Below the pieces are notes generated by a model. That model had not been told where the DNA came from and ran no database searches. It saw nothing but the letters and a program-made list of their open reading frames with translations. From JAICIG01 sp035532215 (GTDB lineage Bacteria > Planctomycetota > Planctomycetia > Pirellulales > JAICIG01), in assembly GCA_035532215.1 (NCBI GenBank), contig DATKRK010000134.1, forward strand, positions 1 to 37,742: a stretch of DNA of 37,742 nucleotides. Reading direction: 5' to 3'. The translations under genes and the position numbers were made by a program. This document shows positions 1 through 8,032 of this stretch, in pieces (the first letter of the stretch is position 1; the number at the start of each line of letters is the position of its first letter).

Positions 1-1
1 C

Positions 2-145
2 CGCTCGTTGCACGCCGACCTCTGGAAGCAATCGCACCCCGAAGCGGTTCGCAATTACCGAACCGACGAGCGCCGCGACGCCGCCGACCGGCGCCGTCGT
101 GCTCAGCGACGGCTGGCCCAGAATTCTCCCGACCCCCGCCCCTAG
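2..145 (+). CDS. C-terminal tail of an unidentified protein (5' truncated by the window edge)
   Basis: Frame 2 is open from the first base to a TAG at 143-145 and gives about 47 residues containing HADLWKQSHPEAV and then a very Arg/Asp-rich stretch ending in NSPDPRP. The composition (a Trp/His-containing segment followed by a charged, disordered tail) looks like a genuine protein end rather than random frame, but no family can be recognised. The start lies outside the window. Confidence 0.45.
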   Translation, partial: RSLHADLWKQSHPEAVRNYRTDERRDAADRRRRAQRRLAQNSPDPRP

Positions 146-235
146 CCCCGCCCGCCCCAGAGCCACCTGGCGCCGGTGTACGGTTACCTTGTAACGGCCA
201 TACCTGGCTTCTACCACGTTGGCGGCCAGCCCGCA

Positions 236-626
236 TTAGATTGCCCAATTCTCGATGCGGATGCCGGAAATTGCTCCGAGGTCGGAGTCCTTCGTTACGA
301 CCACGCAGTTGGGCAGCGTTCTCGCGACCGCGCAGATCTGCATATCGATTTGCTGGATCGGACGACCCGCGCGCCGCAATTCGGCAAAGATGCGACCGTA
401 CTCTTCCGCGGCGTCGGCCGTGTAAGGCCAGACGATGAGCTTCGACAGCGCGTGTCGCAGGCTTGCCAAGTTCCGTGCGCGGCTGGAACTGCACTCGACT
501 CCGCTCCAGAGTTCTCCCAATCCGGTGGCCGTTTCGCCGGTTTGCAACCGCTCGCTCGCGTATGCCGTTGCGCCCCGCCTGATAATCTTGGGCGATTCCC
601 GTGTCCAACAGGTATCGGCGTTTCAC
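236..626 (-). pseudogene. VapC-like PIN-domain toxin, broken by a frameshift
   Basis: PIN-domain toxins are Mg-dependent ribonucleases with an N-terminal Asp and a C-terminal acidic cluster. The N-terminus is found in one frame from a GTG at 626 (MKRRYLLDTGIAQDY, with the LLDTG Asp), and the rest in a second frame ending at TAA 236-238 (LGELWSGVE, YGRIFAELRRAGRPIQQID, then TKDSDLGAISGIRIENW). The two frames meet near 514-522, and the hydrophobic strand normally found between them (a segment such as ICVPVLGEL) is missing its first part. That fits a small deletion, roughly 20 bases, that also shifted the frame. The GTG start overlaps the stop of the antitoxin gene by four bases (GTGA), as in an intact toxin-antitoxin operon. 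A sequencing or assembly error is the alternative explanation. Confidence 0.75.
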
Positions 627-934
627 GGCGCGTCACCGCCGGGCATTTCTTCCATCTGCTGCCGCACCGCTTCGATGTTGAATCGCCGATGCGCCACGCG
701 CCAGCGTTCGTATTCCTCGCGCTCGCCCTCGGCCCAAATCGGCGGCTCGATGGCTTCGACGTCCGCAACCCAGGCGGCAATCGATTCTGGATCGTCGCGC
801 CATTCCTCCTCAGTCAGGCCGATTTTGTCCTTCCGCCCTACGACCTCCACGAGCAATTCGCTTCCTTCCGGCCAGTCCACGGGTTCAGCGGGCACGATCC
901 GGCCGTTGGTCCACACCGCTTTGATAGGATGCAT
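623..934 (-). CDS. Antitoxin-like partner of the PIN toxin
   Basis: This 103-residue protein starts MHPIKAVWTNGRIVPAEPVDWPEG and carries the EEEWRDDPESIAAWV and EEYERWRVAHRRFNIEAV segments. That pattern resembles the small proteins often encoded directly upstream of VapC-type PIN toxins in planctomycetes and cyanobacteria. The N-terminal half probably folds as a small DNA-binding barrel and the charged C-terminal half probably binds and masks the toxin; both points are inference. The ATG at 934 is preferred over a GTG 18 bases further upstream because a GAGG ribosome-binding sequence lies at the right distance. The gene ends in a four-base overlap with the broken toxin gene. With the toxin frameshifted, the antitoxin may be a leftover. 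Confidence 0.75.
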   Translation of the reverse strand: MHPIKAVWTNGRIVPAEPVDWPEGSELLVEVVGRKDKIGLTEEEWRDDPESIAAWVADVEAIEPPIWAEGEREEYERWRVAHRRFNIEAVRQQMEEMPGGDAP

Positions 935-1014
935 CGGGCGCCTCTTTTTCACATTTAACTTGCGCTGACCATATTCAGATTATACCACGATTCATCACGC
1001 CGGCGGCGCCAACG

Positions 1015-2325
1015 CTACGGCTGCAATTCGCCCAGCAATTGTAAACGCAGCATGTTGAGCGCCTGCTTGGCGGCGCGAGATTTCAAGATCGCGGGATGAC
1101 CGGCGAAGGGCGTCGAGCGGTGGATCACGCCCGTGCGCGTGGCAAGGCCGAAATAGACGCGGCCCGGCGGTTGGCCGGCGGCGTCGGAAGGCGGAAACTC
1201 GCTGACGGCCAGGCCGTAATCGGCGTCGACCAATACGCGGGAGCGCGCGGCCATCGCCTCGGCCACTTTCGCGCTGGCCAGCGGGTAGCCGGCCAGCAGT
1301 TCGGCCGGCAGGGCCAGTTGCTTGACCAAGGTCGCTGGCGCCGGCAGCAGTTCGGCCGGCAGAGCCAATTGTTTGAGCAAGGCGGTCGGCGTCGGCAGCA
1401 CGTGCCCGGCCAGATAGCAACCTAGCTCGTCGGGCACGTCGCCCAGGCATTTGGCCACCAGGCCGGCCGTGCCGATTTCGGCCGTCGCCAGAGTCTGGCC
1501 TCGCTGCGCGAGCAGGCGGTGGACTGCGTGCTCCAACTCGTCGTCTTCATAGCCGTAGACCAGCGAGCCGAGACATTCGTGGATCGTGGCGATGGTCGGC
1601 TCCATCTGCTCGTAGCATTCTTGTTCGCTGGCGCCAGCGGCCGTAACCCGCAAGGTGATCGTGGCCTCGCTAACCGTAATGCCGACCGACGGCGTGCGGC
1701 CGCGGCGGATCAAATCGGGCAGCATCTGCTCCAGGTCGCTCTCGCCGACGCCGAAGCACTTGATGCGGCGATGGCGAATCACGCGGGCGCCGCCGGCCTG
1801 CACCGACAAGCGGCCGGCGACCGTCTCGTGCCACATCTCGATCATCTCCGCCGGCACGCCGGGCAACGCGAACACGCGCGACGGTCGGCCGATCGGAGGC
1901 GGCACGTCGAGATCGATGCCCGGCGCCGTGCCGTGCGGGTTGAACACCACGCGGGCGCCGGCCGGGAACATCGCCTGCACGAGATTCCGCTCGGGCATCT
2001 CGCGTTTGCGGCGCGAGAAGATCGCCTTGATGTGCGCGAGCGAACCTTCGTCGAGCACCAATTCCACGCCCAGCAGTTTGGCCAGCGCTTCGCGCGTGAG
2101 GTCATCGGCCGTCGGACCCAGCCCGCCGGTGGCGATCACCACGTCGGCCCGTTCGACCGCTTGCCGGAACACGCGGACATTGGCCTCCAGGTCGTCGGCC
2201 ACGCATGTGTGGTAGTGCGTCGCAATGCCGATTTCGCCCAGCCGCTGGCTGAGCCATTGGCTATTGGTATCGAGTCGTTGCCCGCTGGTCAGTTCGTCCC
2301 CGATGGAAATCACTTCGGCGATCAT
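1015..2325 (-). CDS. CinA-family protein (MoCF-like N domain plus degenerate PncC-like C domain)
   Basis: The 436-residue protein starts MIAEVISIGDELTSGQRLDT and has the GGLGPTADDLTREALA and FALPGVPAEM motifs of the CinA N-terminal (molybdopterin-binding-like, COG1058) domain, which in characterised members acts as an ADP-ribose pyrophosphatase. The C-terminal domain should be an NMN deamidase (PncC), whose signature is AESCTGG followed later by TGIAGP. Here the corresponding positions read ATAEIGTAGL and AVSEFPPSDAAG, so both are lost. The C domain also contains a 17-residue tandem duplication (at 1294-1395). The ATG at 2325 is chosen because CinA homology begins exactly there; an in-frame extension to 2451 has no homology. 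It is transcribed divergently from the copper ATPase gene. The N domain may be active; the deamidase probably is not. Confidence 0.9.
   Translation of the reverse strand: MIAEVISIGDELTSGQRLDTNSQWLSQRLGEIGIATHYHTCVADDLEANVRVFRQAVERADVVIATGGLGPTADDLTREALAKLLGVELVLDEGSLAHIKAIFSRRKREMPERNLVQAMFPAGARVVFNPHGTAPGIDLDVPPPIGRPSRVFALPGVPAEMIEMWHETVAGRLSVQAGGARVIRHRRIKCFGVGESDLEQMLPDLIRRGRTPSVGITVSEATITLRVTAAGASEQECYEQMEPTIATIHECLGSLVYGYEDDELEHAVHRLLAQRGQTLATAEIGTAGLVAKCLGDVPDELGCYLAGHVLPTPTALLKQLALPAELLPAPATLVKQLALPAELLAGYPLASAKVAEAMAARSRVLVDADYGLAVSEFPPSDAAGQPPGRVYFGLATRTGVIHRSTPFAGHPAILKSRAAKQALNMLRLQLLGELQP
1294..1395 (-). repeat. 51-bp tandem duplication inside the CinA-family gene
   Basis: Two copies with a 51-base period begin at 1294 and 1345. 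They encode PTPTALLKQLALPAELL and PAPATLVKQLALPAELL back to back, so the reading frame is kept. CinA proteins normally have one such helix between the beta strand and the GAVS-type loop. The copies differ at several bases, so the event is not very recent. Confidence 0.85.
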
Positions 2326-2411
2326 ACGGCGGTGCTCTTGGTGGCGGGCAAAGGATACATTCTGCCATGCCGCTGTGTTGCGTTCCAGCGACTGATCCAC
2401 GCAGACAAGGA

Positions 2412-2431
2412 GGCAGACAGGAATGTCCGCC
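2412..2431. repeat. Short hairpin with GGAA loop in the cinA-copA intergenic region
   Basis: GGCAGACA-GGAA-TGTCCGCC forms an eight-base stem with one A/C mismatch around a GGAA loop. The following bases CCTACTTTT resemble those after the hairpin at 16951-16966. It lies in the divergent gap between the CinA-family and copper ATPase genes. Related hairpins with the same loop but other stems occur at 16813-16824 and 16951-16966. Confidence 0.5.
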
Positions 2432-2489
2432 CTACTTTTGCTGGAGCTCAAATTCCCCGATTTCCCTGGCGCGTTAGAATTAAAGCGCT

Positions 2490-5093
2490 ATGAGCCGAAT
2501 CGAATTACCGATCGAAGGCATGACCTGCCAACACTGCGTCCGCACGGTGCGCACGGCGCTGGAAAGCGTGCCGGGCGTGCGGTCGGCCGAGGTCGATCTC
2601 GACAAAAAGCGGGCGGTGGTCGAACTGGACGAGGCGGCCGCCCAAGAGTCCGACCTGGCCCAGGCCGTCGAAGCGGCGGGCTACCACGTGGGCGACGGCG
2701 AAGGCGCTCCGCGGCAGCTTGTATCGCTGGAAACGCAGCGGCCTGGCGAGCCGGTGGCGTCAGCCTCCGGGTCTTCGAGCGGAGCGATGGCGTCAAGCGG
2801 AGACCTGACGTCGGACGACACGGAGGCTGACGCCTCCGGCTCGCCATTGAGTGACGCGTCCGGCTCGCCGTTGCGCGACGCTTCCGCCGACGCGGCGGCT
2901 TCCGAGCGGTTGCTGCTGGACGTGGAAGGCATGCACTGCGCAAGCTGCGTTTCGCGAGTCGAAGGCGCTCTCGAAAGCGTGCCGGGCGTGGCGGCGGCGC
3001 ACGTGAACCTGGCGACGGAACAAGCTTCGGTCGAGTTCGACCCCCGGCGGGCGAAGCTCGACGATTTGCTGGCAGCCGTCAAGGCCAGCGGCTACAAGGC
3101 CAGCCCTCGCGGCGGACAGCCGCGCGGCGCCGATCTTGGCGAAAAGAATCGGCGCGAAGTCGTCGCCTGGGGCCGGCGCATCGCCGTTGGCGGCTGTCTG
3201 CTCGTGGCGCTGGCCTTCGCCATGTACGGCAATTTCGGTTCAGCGGCTTTGCGCGGCTGGCTGCAACTGCTGCTGGCGACGGCGCTGCAAACTTATCTGG
3301 GCTGGCCGTACTTCGCCGGCGCGATCGAGCGGCTGCGGCACGGCTCGACCAACATGGATACGCTGATCGCGCTGGGCACGGGCGCCGCTTATGGCGCCGG
3401 CCTGTACCATTGGGTCTACCCGGCGCCGCACGGCCACGGCATGTTCTTTCTTGACGCCGGGATGATCCTGGTGTTCATCACCAGCGGCAAGCTGCTCGAA
3501 GCGCTGGCCAAGGGCCGCGCCTCGGCCGCTATCCGCCGGCTGCTCGATCTCAGCCCGGCCGAAGCGAATTTGCTGGTCGATGGCCAGCCGCGGCGCGTAC
3601 CGGTGGAGGAGGTCAACGTCGGCGCAACGATTCTGGTGCGGCCTGGCGAACGGATCGCGCTCGACGGCAAAATCGCCTCGGGCTCGAGCGCCGTCGATCA
3701 ATCGTGGCTGACGGGCGAATCGCTGCCGGTCGAAAAGGCGGCTGGCGACGACGTGCTGGCGGGCACGATCAACGGCCAGGGCTCGCTCGTGGTTGAGGTC
3801 TCGCGGCCGGCTGGGCAAACCGCGCTGGCCCAGACGATCGAGCTGGTGCGAAAGGCGCAGGAGTCGAAGGCCCAGGTGCAGCGGCTGGCCGATCGCGTGG
3901 TGAGCTACTTCGTGCCGGCGGTGCTCGGCCTGGCGGCGATCACGCTCGTGGCCTGGGGGCTCGCGGCGAGCGATTGGGCGACCGGTCTGTCGGCCTGCAT
4001 AGCCGTGCTGGTCGTGGCCTGCCCTTGCGCGCTGGGCCTGGCCACACCGACGGCGGTGTTGGTCGGCAGCGGCCGCGGCGCCGAGAACGGCATCCTGATT
4101 AAAGAGGCCCACGCCTTGGAGTTGGCCGGCCAACTGACGACCATCGTGCTCGACAAGACCGGCACCGTCACGCTCGGCAAGCCGCAAGTGGTCGAAGTCA
4201 TTCCGGCTGCCGGCGGCGCCGCCGAAGAGCTGCTGAGCCTGGCCGCCGCCGCCGAGCGCTTGAGCCAGCATCCGCTAGCCGATTGCATCGTCGCCGAGGC
4301 CGAGCGTCGCGGGCTGTCGATCCCCGCAGCCGAAGACTTGCAGGTCGTGGCCGGCGCGGGCATTCGCGCCGCGAGCAATGGCCGCACGATCCTGGTCGGC
4401 AACGAACGTTTGCTCGAAGCGGCCGGCATTTCGGCCGCCGAGGCGGCGCCGCTCGTCGAGCGAATGCGCGGCGAGGCGGCGAGCCCGCTGTTGGTCGCCG
4501 CGGACGATCGCTATCTGGGGCTGATCGCGGTGGCCGACGCAATCGCGCCGCATAGCCGCGAAGCGATCGACGATCTCAAGTCGCTGGGCCTGGAAGTACA
4601 CTTGCTCTCGGGCGATCACCGGCAGACGGTCGAGGCGGTGGCCCGACAGGTCGGCATCGAGCAGTTCACGGCCGAAGTGCTGCCGGCCGACAAACAGAAA
4701 GTCGTGCAGCGATTGCAGCAGCAGGGCAAAATCGTGGCGATGGCCGGCGATGGCATCAACGACGCGCCGGCCCTGGCCGCCGCCGATCTGGGCATCGCCG
4801 TCGGCACGGGCGCCGACGTGGCGATCGAAGCGGCCGAAATCGTGCTCGTGCGACAAGACCTGCGCAGCGTCGGCCAGGCGATTCGCCTCTCGCGGGCCAC
4901 GCTTCGCACGATCAAGCAGAACCTCGGCTGGGCGCTGGTCTACAACGTGCTCTTGATTCCTTCCGCCGCCGGGCTGCTCGAACCGTTGACCGGCTGGCGC
5001 TTGCCGCCGACGGCCGCCGCCGCCGCCATGGCGCTAAGCAGCGTTTCGGTGGTAGCCAATAGTTTGCTGTTGAGACGCAGACGGTTGGATTGA
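2490..5093 (+). CDS. copA: Copper-translocating P1B-type ATPase with two heavy-metal-binding domains
   Basis: This 867-residue inner-membrane pump exports Cu(I) from the cytoplasm using ATP. Two HMA domains carry GMTCQHC (residues 10-16) and GMHCASC (147-153). They are followed by the actuator TGES motif, the membrane CPC metal site (511-513), the phosphorylation site DKTGT (Asp555), the nucleotide-binding HP pair (594-595) and the hinge GDGINDAP (from about 753). The final helices have the YN and MALSS residues typical of the Cu(I) class (CopA/CtpA), so copper rather than zinc is favoured. The stretch between the two HMA domains, residues about 86-127, is rich in Ala/Ser/Asp/Gly and is built from copies of a dispersed palindromic repeat (see 2745-2869). 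The ATG at 2490 starts directly before HMA1; the ribosome-binding site is weak. No CueR- or CsoR-type regulator lies next to it. Confidence 0.97.
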   Translation: MSRIELPIEGMTCQHCVRTVRTALESVPGVRSAEVDLDKKRAVVELDEAAAQESDLAQAVEAAGYHVGDGEGAPRQLVSLETQRPGEPVASASGSSSGAMASSGDLTSDDTEADASGSPLSDASGSPLRDASADAAASERLLLDVEGMHCASCVSRVEGALESVPGVAAAHVNLATEQASVEFDPRRAKLDDLLAAVKASGYKASPRGGQPRGADLGEKNRREVVAWGRRIAVGGCLLVALAFAMYGNFGSAALRGWLQLLLATALQTYLGWPYFAGAIERLRHGSTNMDTLIALGTGAAYGAGLYHWVYPAPHGHGMFFLDAGMILVFITSGKLLEALAKGRASAAIRRLLDLSPAEANLLVDGQPRRVPVEEVNVGATILVRPGERIALDGKIASGSSAVDQSWLTGESLPVEKAAGDDVLAGTINGQGSLVVEVSRPAGQTALAQTIELVRKAQESKAQVQRLADRVVSYFVPAVLGLAAITLVAWGLAASDWATGLSACIAVLVVACPCALGLATPTAVLVGSGRGAENGILIKEAHALELAGQLTTIVLDKTGTVTLGKPQVVEVIPAAGGAAEELLSLAAAAERLSQHPLADCIVAEAERRGLSIPAAEDLQVVAGAGIRAASNGRTILVGNERLLEAAGISAAEAAPLVERMRGEAASPLLVAADDRYLGLIAVADAIAPHSREAIDDLKSLGLEVHLLSGDHRQTVEAVARQVGIEQFTAEVLPADKQKVVQRLQQQGKIVAMAGDGINDAPALAAADLGIAVGTGADVAIEAAEIVLVRQDLRSVGQAIRLSRATLRTIKQNLGWALVYNVLLIPSAAGLLEPLTGWRLPPTAAAAAMALSSVSVVANSLLLRRRRLD
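2745..2869. repeat. Palindromic repeat family A, inserted in frame within copA
   Basis: One copy reads forward at 2745-2772 (GGCGAGCC, then a stem around GTCA). An inverted copy lies at 2821-2845, and a shortened inverted copy at about 2853-2869. They match the intergenic element found at 5123, 23186, 23273, 28174 and 34916. In copA they are translated as GEPVASASGS and EADASGSPLSDASGSP and make up most of the HMA1-HMA2 linker. The first copy has one stem mismatch. Confidence 0.85.
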
Positions 5094-5122
5094 CGCGTGG
5101 CGAGTTGGGACCGTTGCGAATT

Positions 5123-5209
5123 GGCGAGCCGGAGGCGTTAGCCTCCGCGTCGGCCGTAAACGAGATTGTGATTGCTGCGTCACCGGGGGGCTGACGCCCC
5201 CCGCTCGCC
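5123..5209. repeat. Inverted pair of family A palindromes between convergent genes
   Basis: A copy at 5123-5149 (GGCGAGCC with stem GGAGGC / GCCTCC around GTTA) is followed by an inverted copy at 5181-5209, whose stem is GGGGGGC / GCCCCCC around the same central bases. The pair fills the 129-base gap between the stops of copA (plus) and the DUF1501 gene (minus). Each hairpin could act as a transcription terminator for both genes, although no U-tract follows. Confidence 0.8.
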
Positions 5210-5222
5210 ACAGAGTCGCTTG

Positions 5223-6599
5223 CTAACCAAATAGCGCATCAAGCGGACGGCCTTCGGCCACGCGATATGGGCGGCCCAGCGCGTCGCGGACTTCGGTCGT
5301 CTCGTCGATGCCGAAGGAGGAGAAGATCGTGGCGGCCAGGTCGCCGGGCGTGACCGGATCGGCGTCGGGATAGGCGCCCAGCTTGTCGCTGGCGCCATAG
5401 ACCGCGCCGCCGGCAATGCCGCCGCCGGCTAGCAGAATGCTGTAGCAATCGGGCCAATGATCGCGGCCGCCATTGCCATTGATTCGCGGCGTGCGGCCGA
5501 ACTCGGCCAGGGCCACGACCAGCGTCGTATCGAGCAGCCCGCGAGCGTCGAGATCTTCGACGAGCGCCGAAAACGCCTGGTCGGCCGGAGGCAGCAGATC
5601 GTCTTTCAGCCGCGGAAAGTTATCCTGATGGCTGTCCCAGTTGGCGAGTTGGCCGTTGCGGATCTTGTCGTTCACGTTGACGAACTGCACGCCCGCCTCG
5701 ACCAGCCGCCGCGCCAAGAGCAGGCTTTGCCCGAGCTTGTGCCGGCCGTAGCGGTCGCGGACCGCCGGGCTTTCCGTCTTGAGATCAAACCCGCGGCGGA
5801 CTTCTTCGCTGCGCAGCAGGCGGAAGGCGCGCTCTTGATAGACGTTGAGCGGGGCGCCCGCGGCGATCGGCGCCGAACGTCCGGCGGCGATCGACGACAA
5901 CAACTGCTCGCGATGCTCCATCCGCTCGGGCGAGAGATCGCCGGGCAGTTCCAACTCGCCGACGCGGAAGTTGGCGTTGCTTGGATCTTGCGTCACCTGA
6001 AACGGATTGTGCGCCGCACCCAAAAAGCCCGCGGTTTGGCCGGGAAGCATGACCACGTTGTACATCACGTGCGGCAGCGCCACGTGCGCCGGAATCTCGC
6101 GATCGTTCCGCCCCAGCCGGCTGAGCGTGGCGCCGTAGCAGGGAAAGTCGACCGTCGGGTCGTTGGCCAGCAGTTCGAGGTCGCCCTTGATCGGCGTGCG
6201 GCCGCAGAGCGCCTCGACCGCGGCCGCGTTATGGTTCCGCATCGGATGATGAAAACTGCGGACAACGGCCACGCGGTGCATCACGCGCGCGGTCTGCGGC
6301 AGGTGCTCGCAAACGGTCAGCCCCGGCACGCGCGTGGCGATCGACTTGAACGAGCCGCGGACTTCGGCCGGGGCCTCGGGCTTCATGTCGTACGTGTCGA
6401 GGTGGCTCGGGCCGCCGTAGTAATAGAGCAGAATGCAGGAGCGAATTCGCGCGGGCCGGGGCGAATGCGCGGCGGCCGCCTGCGCGGCTTGGGCCTGGAA
6501 CAATCGCGGCAGGCTCAATCCCAGTCCGCCCGCGGCCGCAAATTGCAGAAAACGGCGTCGCAGCAGGCGGTTTTGGCAGAGCGGGTCGAGCGAGCGCAT
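5223..6599 (-). CDS. DUF1501 family protein, Tat-exported
   Basis: The 458-residue protein begins with RRRFLQFAAAGGLGLSLP, a twin-arginine signal followed by a hydrophobic core, so it is probably folded in the cytoplasm and exported. DUF1501 belongs to the alkaline-phosphatase/sulfatase-like superfamily. The characteristic segments are present: SCILLYYYGGPSHLDTYDMKP near the N-terminus, GVQFVNVN and DNFPRLKDDLLP in the middle, and VVALAEFGRTPRINGNGGRDHWP near the C-terminus. The family is greatly expanded in planctomycetes and its reaction is unknown. Its genes usually sit next to a DUF1549/DUF1553 cytochrome-type partner, but here both neighbours are unrelated, so this is an orphan copy. It converges with copA and lies downstream of the phosphatase gene on the same strand. 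Confidence 0.93.
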   Translation of the reverse strand: MRSLDPLCQNRLLRRRFLQFAAAGGLGLSLPRLFQAQAAQAAAAHSPRPARIRSCILLYYYGGPSHLDTYDMKPEAPAEVRGSFKSIATRVPGLTVCEHLPQTARVMHRVAVVRSFHHPMRNHNAAAVEALCGRTPIKGDLELLANDPTVDFPCYGATLSRLGRNDREIPAHVALPHVMYNVVMLPGQTAGFLGAAHNPFQVTQDPSNANFRVGELELPGDLSPERMEHREQLLSSIAAGRSAPIAAGAPLNVYQERAFRLLRSEEVRRGFDLKTESPAVRDRYGRHKLGQSLLLARRLVEAGVQFVNVNDKIRNGQLANWDSHQDNFPRLKDDLLPPADQAFSALVEDLDARGLLDTTLVVALAEFGRTPRINGNGGRDHWPDCYSILLAGGGIAGGAVYGASDKLGAYPDADPVTPGDLAATIFSSFGIDETTEVRDALGRPYRVAEGRPLDALFG

Positions 6600-6737
6600 G
6601 CTCAGATCCTCAATTCAAGCCGAACTTCGAGCATGAGACGCTTCCTCCATCGCTCGCTATTGTCGCACCCAGTCGTCTCGGAGTCCAGTCTTTCATCTTG
6701 CAGGGGACGCGATCCTGCACCCGCGAATCGCCAAGCG

Positions 6738-7928
6738 CTAGGGCGCCAACTGCCGTTCCAAGAGCAGCACCGAGGTGTCGTCGTGCCGGCCGCCGCCGGC
6801 GGTGAAGGCGTTCGACTGGTGAAACAACTCGTCGAGCGTTTCGCCGAGCGTGCAGCGGCGGCAGCGCTCGAGCGTCTGCGTGAGTCCCGCCAGGCCGAAT
6901 TGCGAATGCCCTTCGCCGCCGGGCATGGCCTCGACGATGCCGTCGGTGTAGACGATCAAGCGATGGCCGGGCGGCAGTTTGGTGGAAATCGTTTCGTATT
7001 CGGCGTCGGCGTAAATCGCCAGCGGCAGTCCCCCGTCGCAGCGCGGATCGCCCAGCTCGGTGACTTTGCCGGTTTCCAGATCCTGCAACAGCGGCAGGCA
7101 GTGCCCGGCCGAAGTCCAGCGCAACACGCCGTCTTCGACGACGCCGTAAATCAAAGTGATGAAGCCCTCTTGCTCCTGCACCATGTTCTGGGCGCAGAGC
7201 CGGCGGTTGATTTCCGCCACGAACTCGCTGGGCGACGAGGCCTGATCGTCCTGCAGCAGATTGATCAGCGTGTGCATGCTCATGATCGACATGCAGGCCT
7301 TGATGCCGTGCCCCGAGGCGTCGCCGACCAGAAACACCAGCCGCTTGGCGCTGACCTGGAACGCGTAGTAGTAGTCGCCGCCGGCAAGCACCACCGGCTG
7401 GCCGCCGCTGACCTGGATTTGCGAAGGCTCGTAACGAGCCACGATTTCATAACCGGGCGGGGCCGGCATGTGGCGCGGAATCATCGACTCTTGCAGCTTG
7501 CGCACCGAGTCGATCTCGCTGCGCAGCTTCTCGGCCAACAATCTCGAATGTTCGGCCCGCTTGGCTGCCAGGGCCGATTCGAGCAGCGTTTGCAGCAGAA
7601 ACAGGTATTCTTTGGCCGGGTCGCGATAGACGTGGGCCTGTACGCCGTGGCCGATGAACCTCGACAACGGATAAATTTCGCCCGGCCGGGCCGCCACGAT
7701 CACCGGAGTTCCGCCATTCAGCCGAGAAAGCTGCTGAAAAGCGGCGAAGGATTGTTCGGCGTCGGGAAAAGTGACCGGCAGCAGCACCACGTCGAAGTCG
7801 GCCTGCTCGTAGGCGGCCACCAGCGCCGCGGGCTCGTCAACGATCTGGACGAAGTTCTCGCCCGCCTCCAAGTACATCGTGAGCAGTTCGACTTCGTCTG
7901 CATCGTCCCAACCGACCAATACGCGCAT
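6738..7928 (-). CDS. PP2C/SpoIIE-type serine phosphatase with a degenerate receiver domain
   Basis: The 396-residue protein has an N-terminal receiver-like domain (about residues 1-110), a helical linker (AAKRAEHSRLLAEKLRSEI) and a C-terminal PPM/SpoIIE phosphatase domain with the metal-binding motifs GGDYYYAF, GDASGHG, YTDGIVEAMP and GGRHDDTSVLLL. Such RsbU-like proteins dephosphorylate anti-sigma-factor antagonists in partner-switching pathways. The acidic pair of the receiver survives (WDDADE), but the phospho-acceptor strand reads FDVVLLPVTFPD, with Pro where the Asp should be, and the conserved Lys is replaced in AHVYRDP. Classical phosphorelay control is therefore unlikely. The ATG at 7928 is supported by AGGGGA upstream and by the start of homology; the longer in-frame extension to 8087 is unconvincing. 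No partner STAS or anti-sigma kinase gene is adjacent. Confidence 0.93.
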   Translation of the reverse strand: MRVLVGWDDADEVELLTMYLEAGENFVQIVDEPAALVAAYEQADFDVVLLPVTFPDAEQSFAAFQQLSRLNGGTPVIVAARPGEIYPLSRFIGHGVQAHVYRDPAKEYLFLLQTLLESALAAKRAEHSRLLAEKLRSEIDSVRKLQESMIPRHMPAPPGYEIVARYEPSQIQVSGGQPVVLAGGDYYYAFQVSAKRLVFLVGDASGHGIKACMSIMSMHTLINLLQDDQASSPSEFVAEINRRLCAQNMVQEQEGFITLIYGVVEDGVLRWTSAGHCLPLLQDLETGKVTELGDPRCDGGLPLAIYADAEYETISTKLPPGHRLIVYTDGIVEAMPGGEGHSQFGLAGLTQTLERCRRCTLGETLDELFHQSNAFTAGGGRHDDTSVLLLERQLAP

Positions 7929-8032
7929 AGCAATCCCCTGGTGCTTTGTGCTGAGGCGCCATCTTCGCGGTCCCGGCCGACAAGTCCAGCGTAGTCTGAA
8001 GCGAGGGCGTTGCAAATACTCTTTTTCGCGTA

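Noticed and set aside
5457..7994. 845-residue plus-strand frame antisense to DUF1501 and the phosphatase
   Set aside because: It spans two well-supported minus-strand genes and the gap between them, and its composition (His, Gln and Arg-rich) is typical of antisense frames in this DNA.
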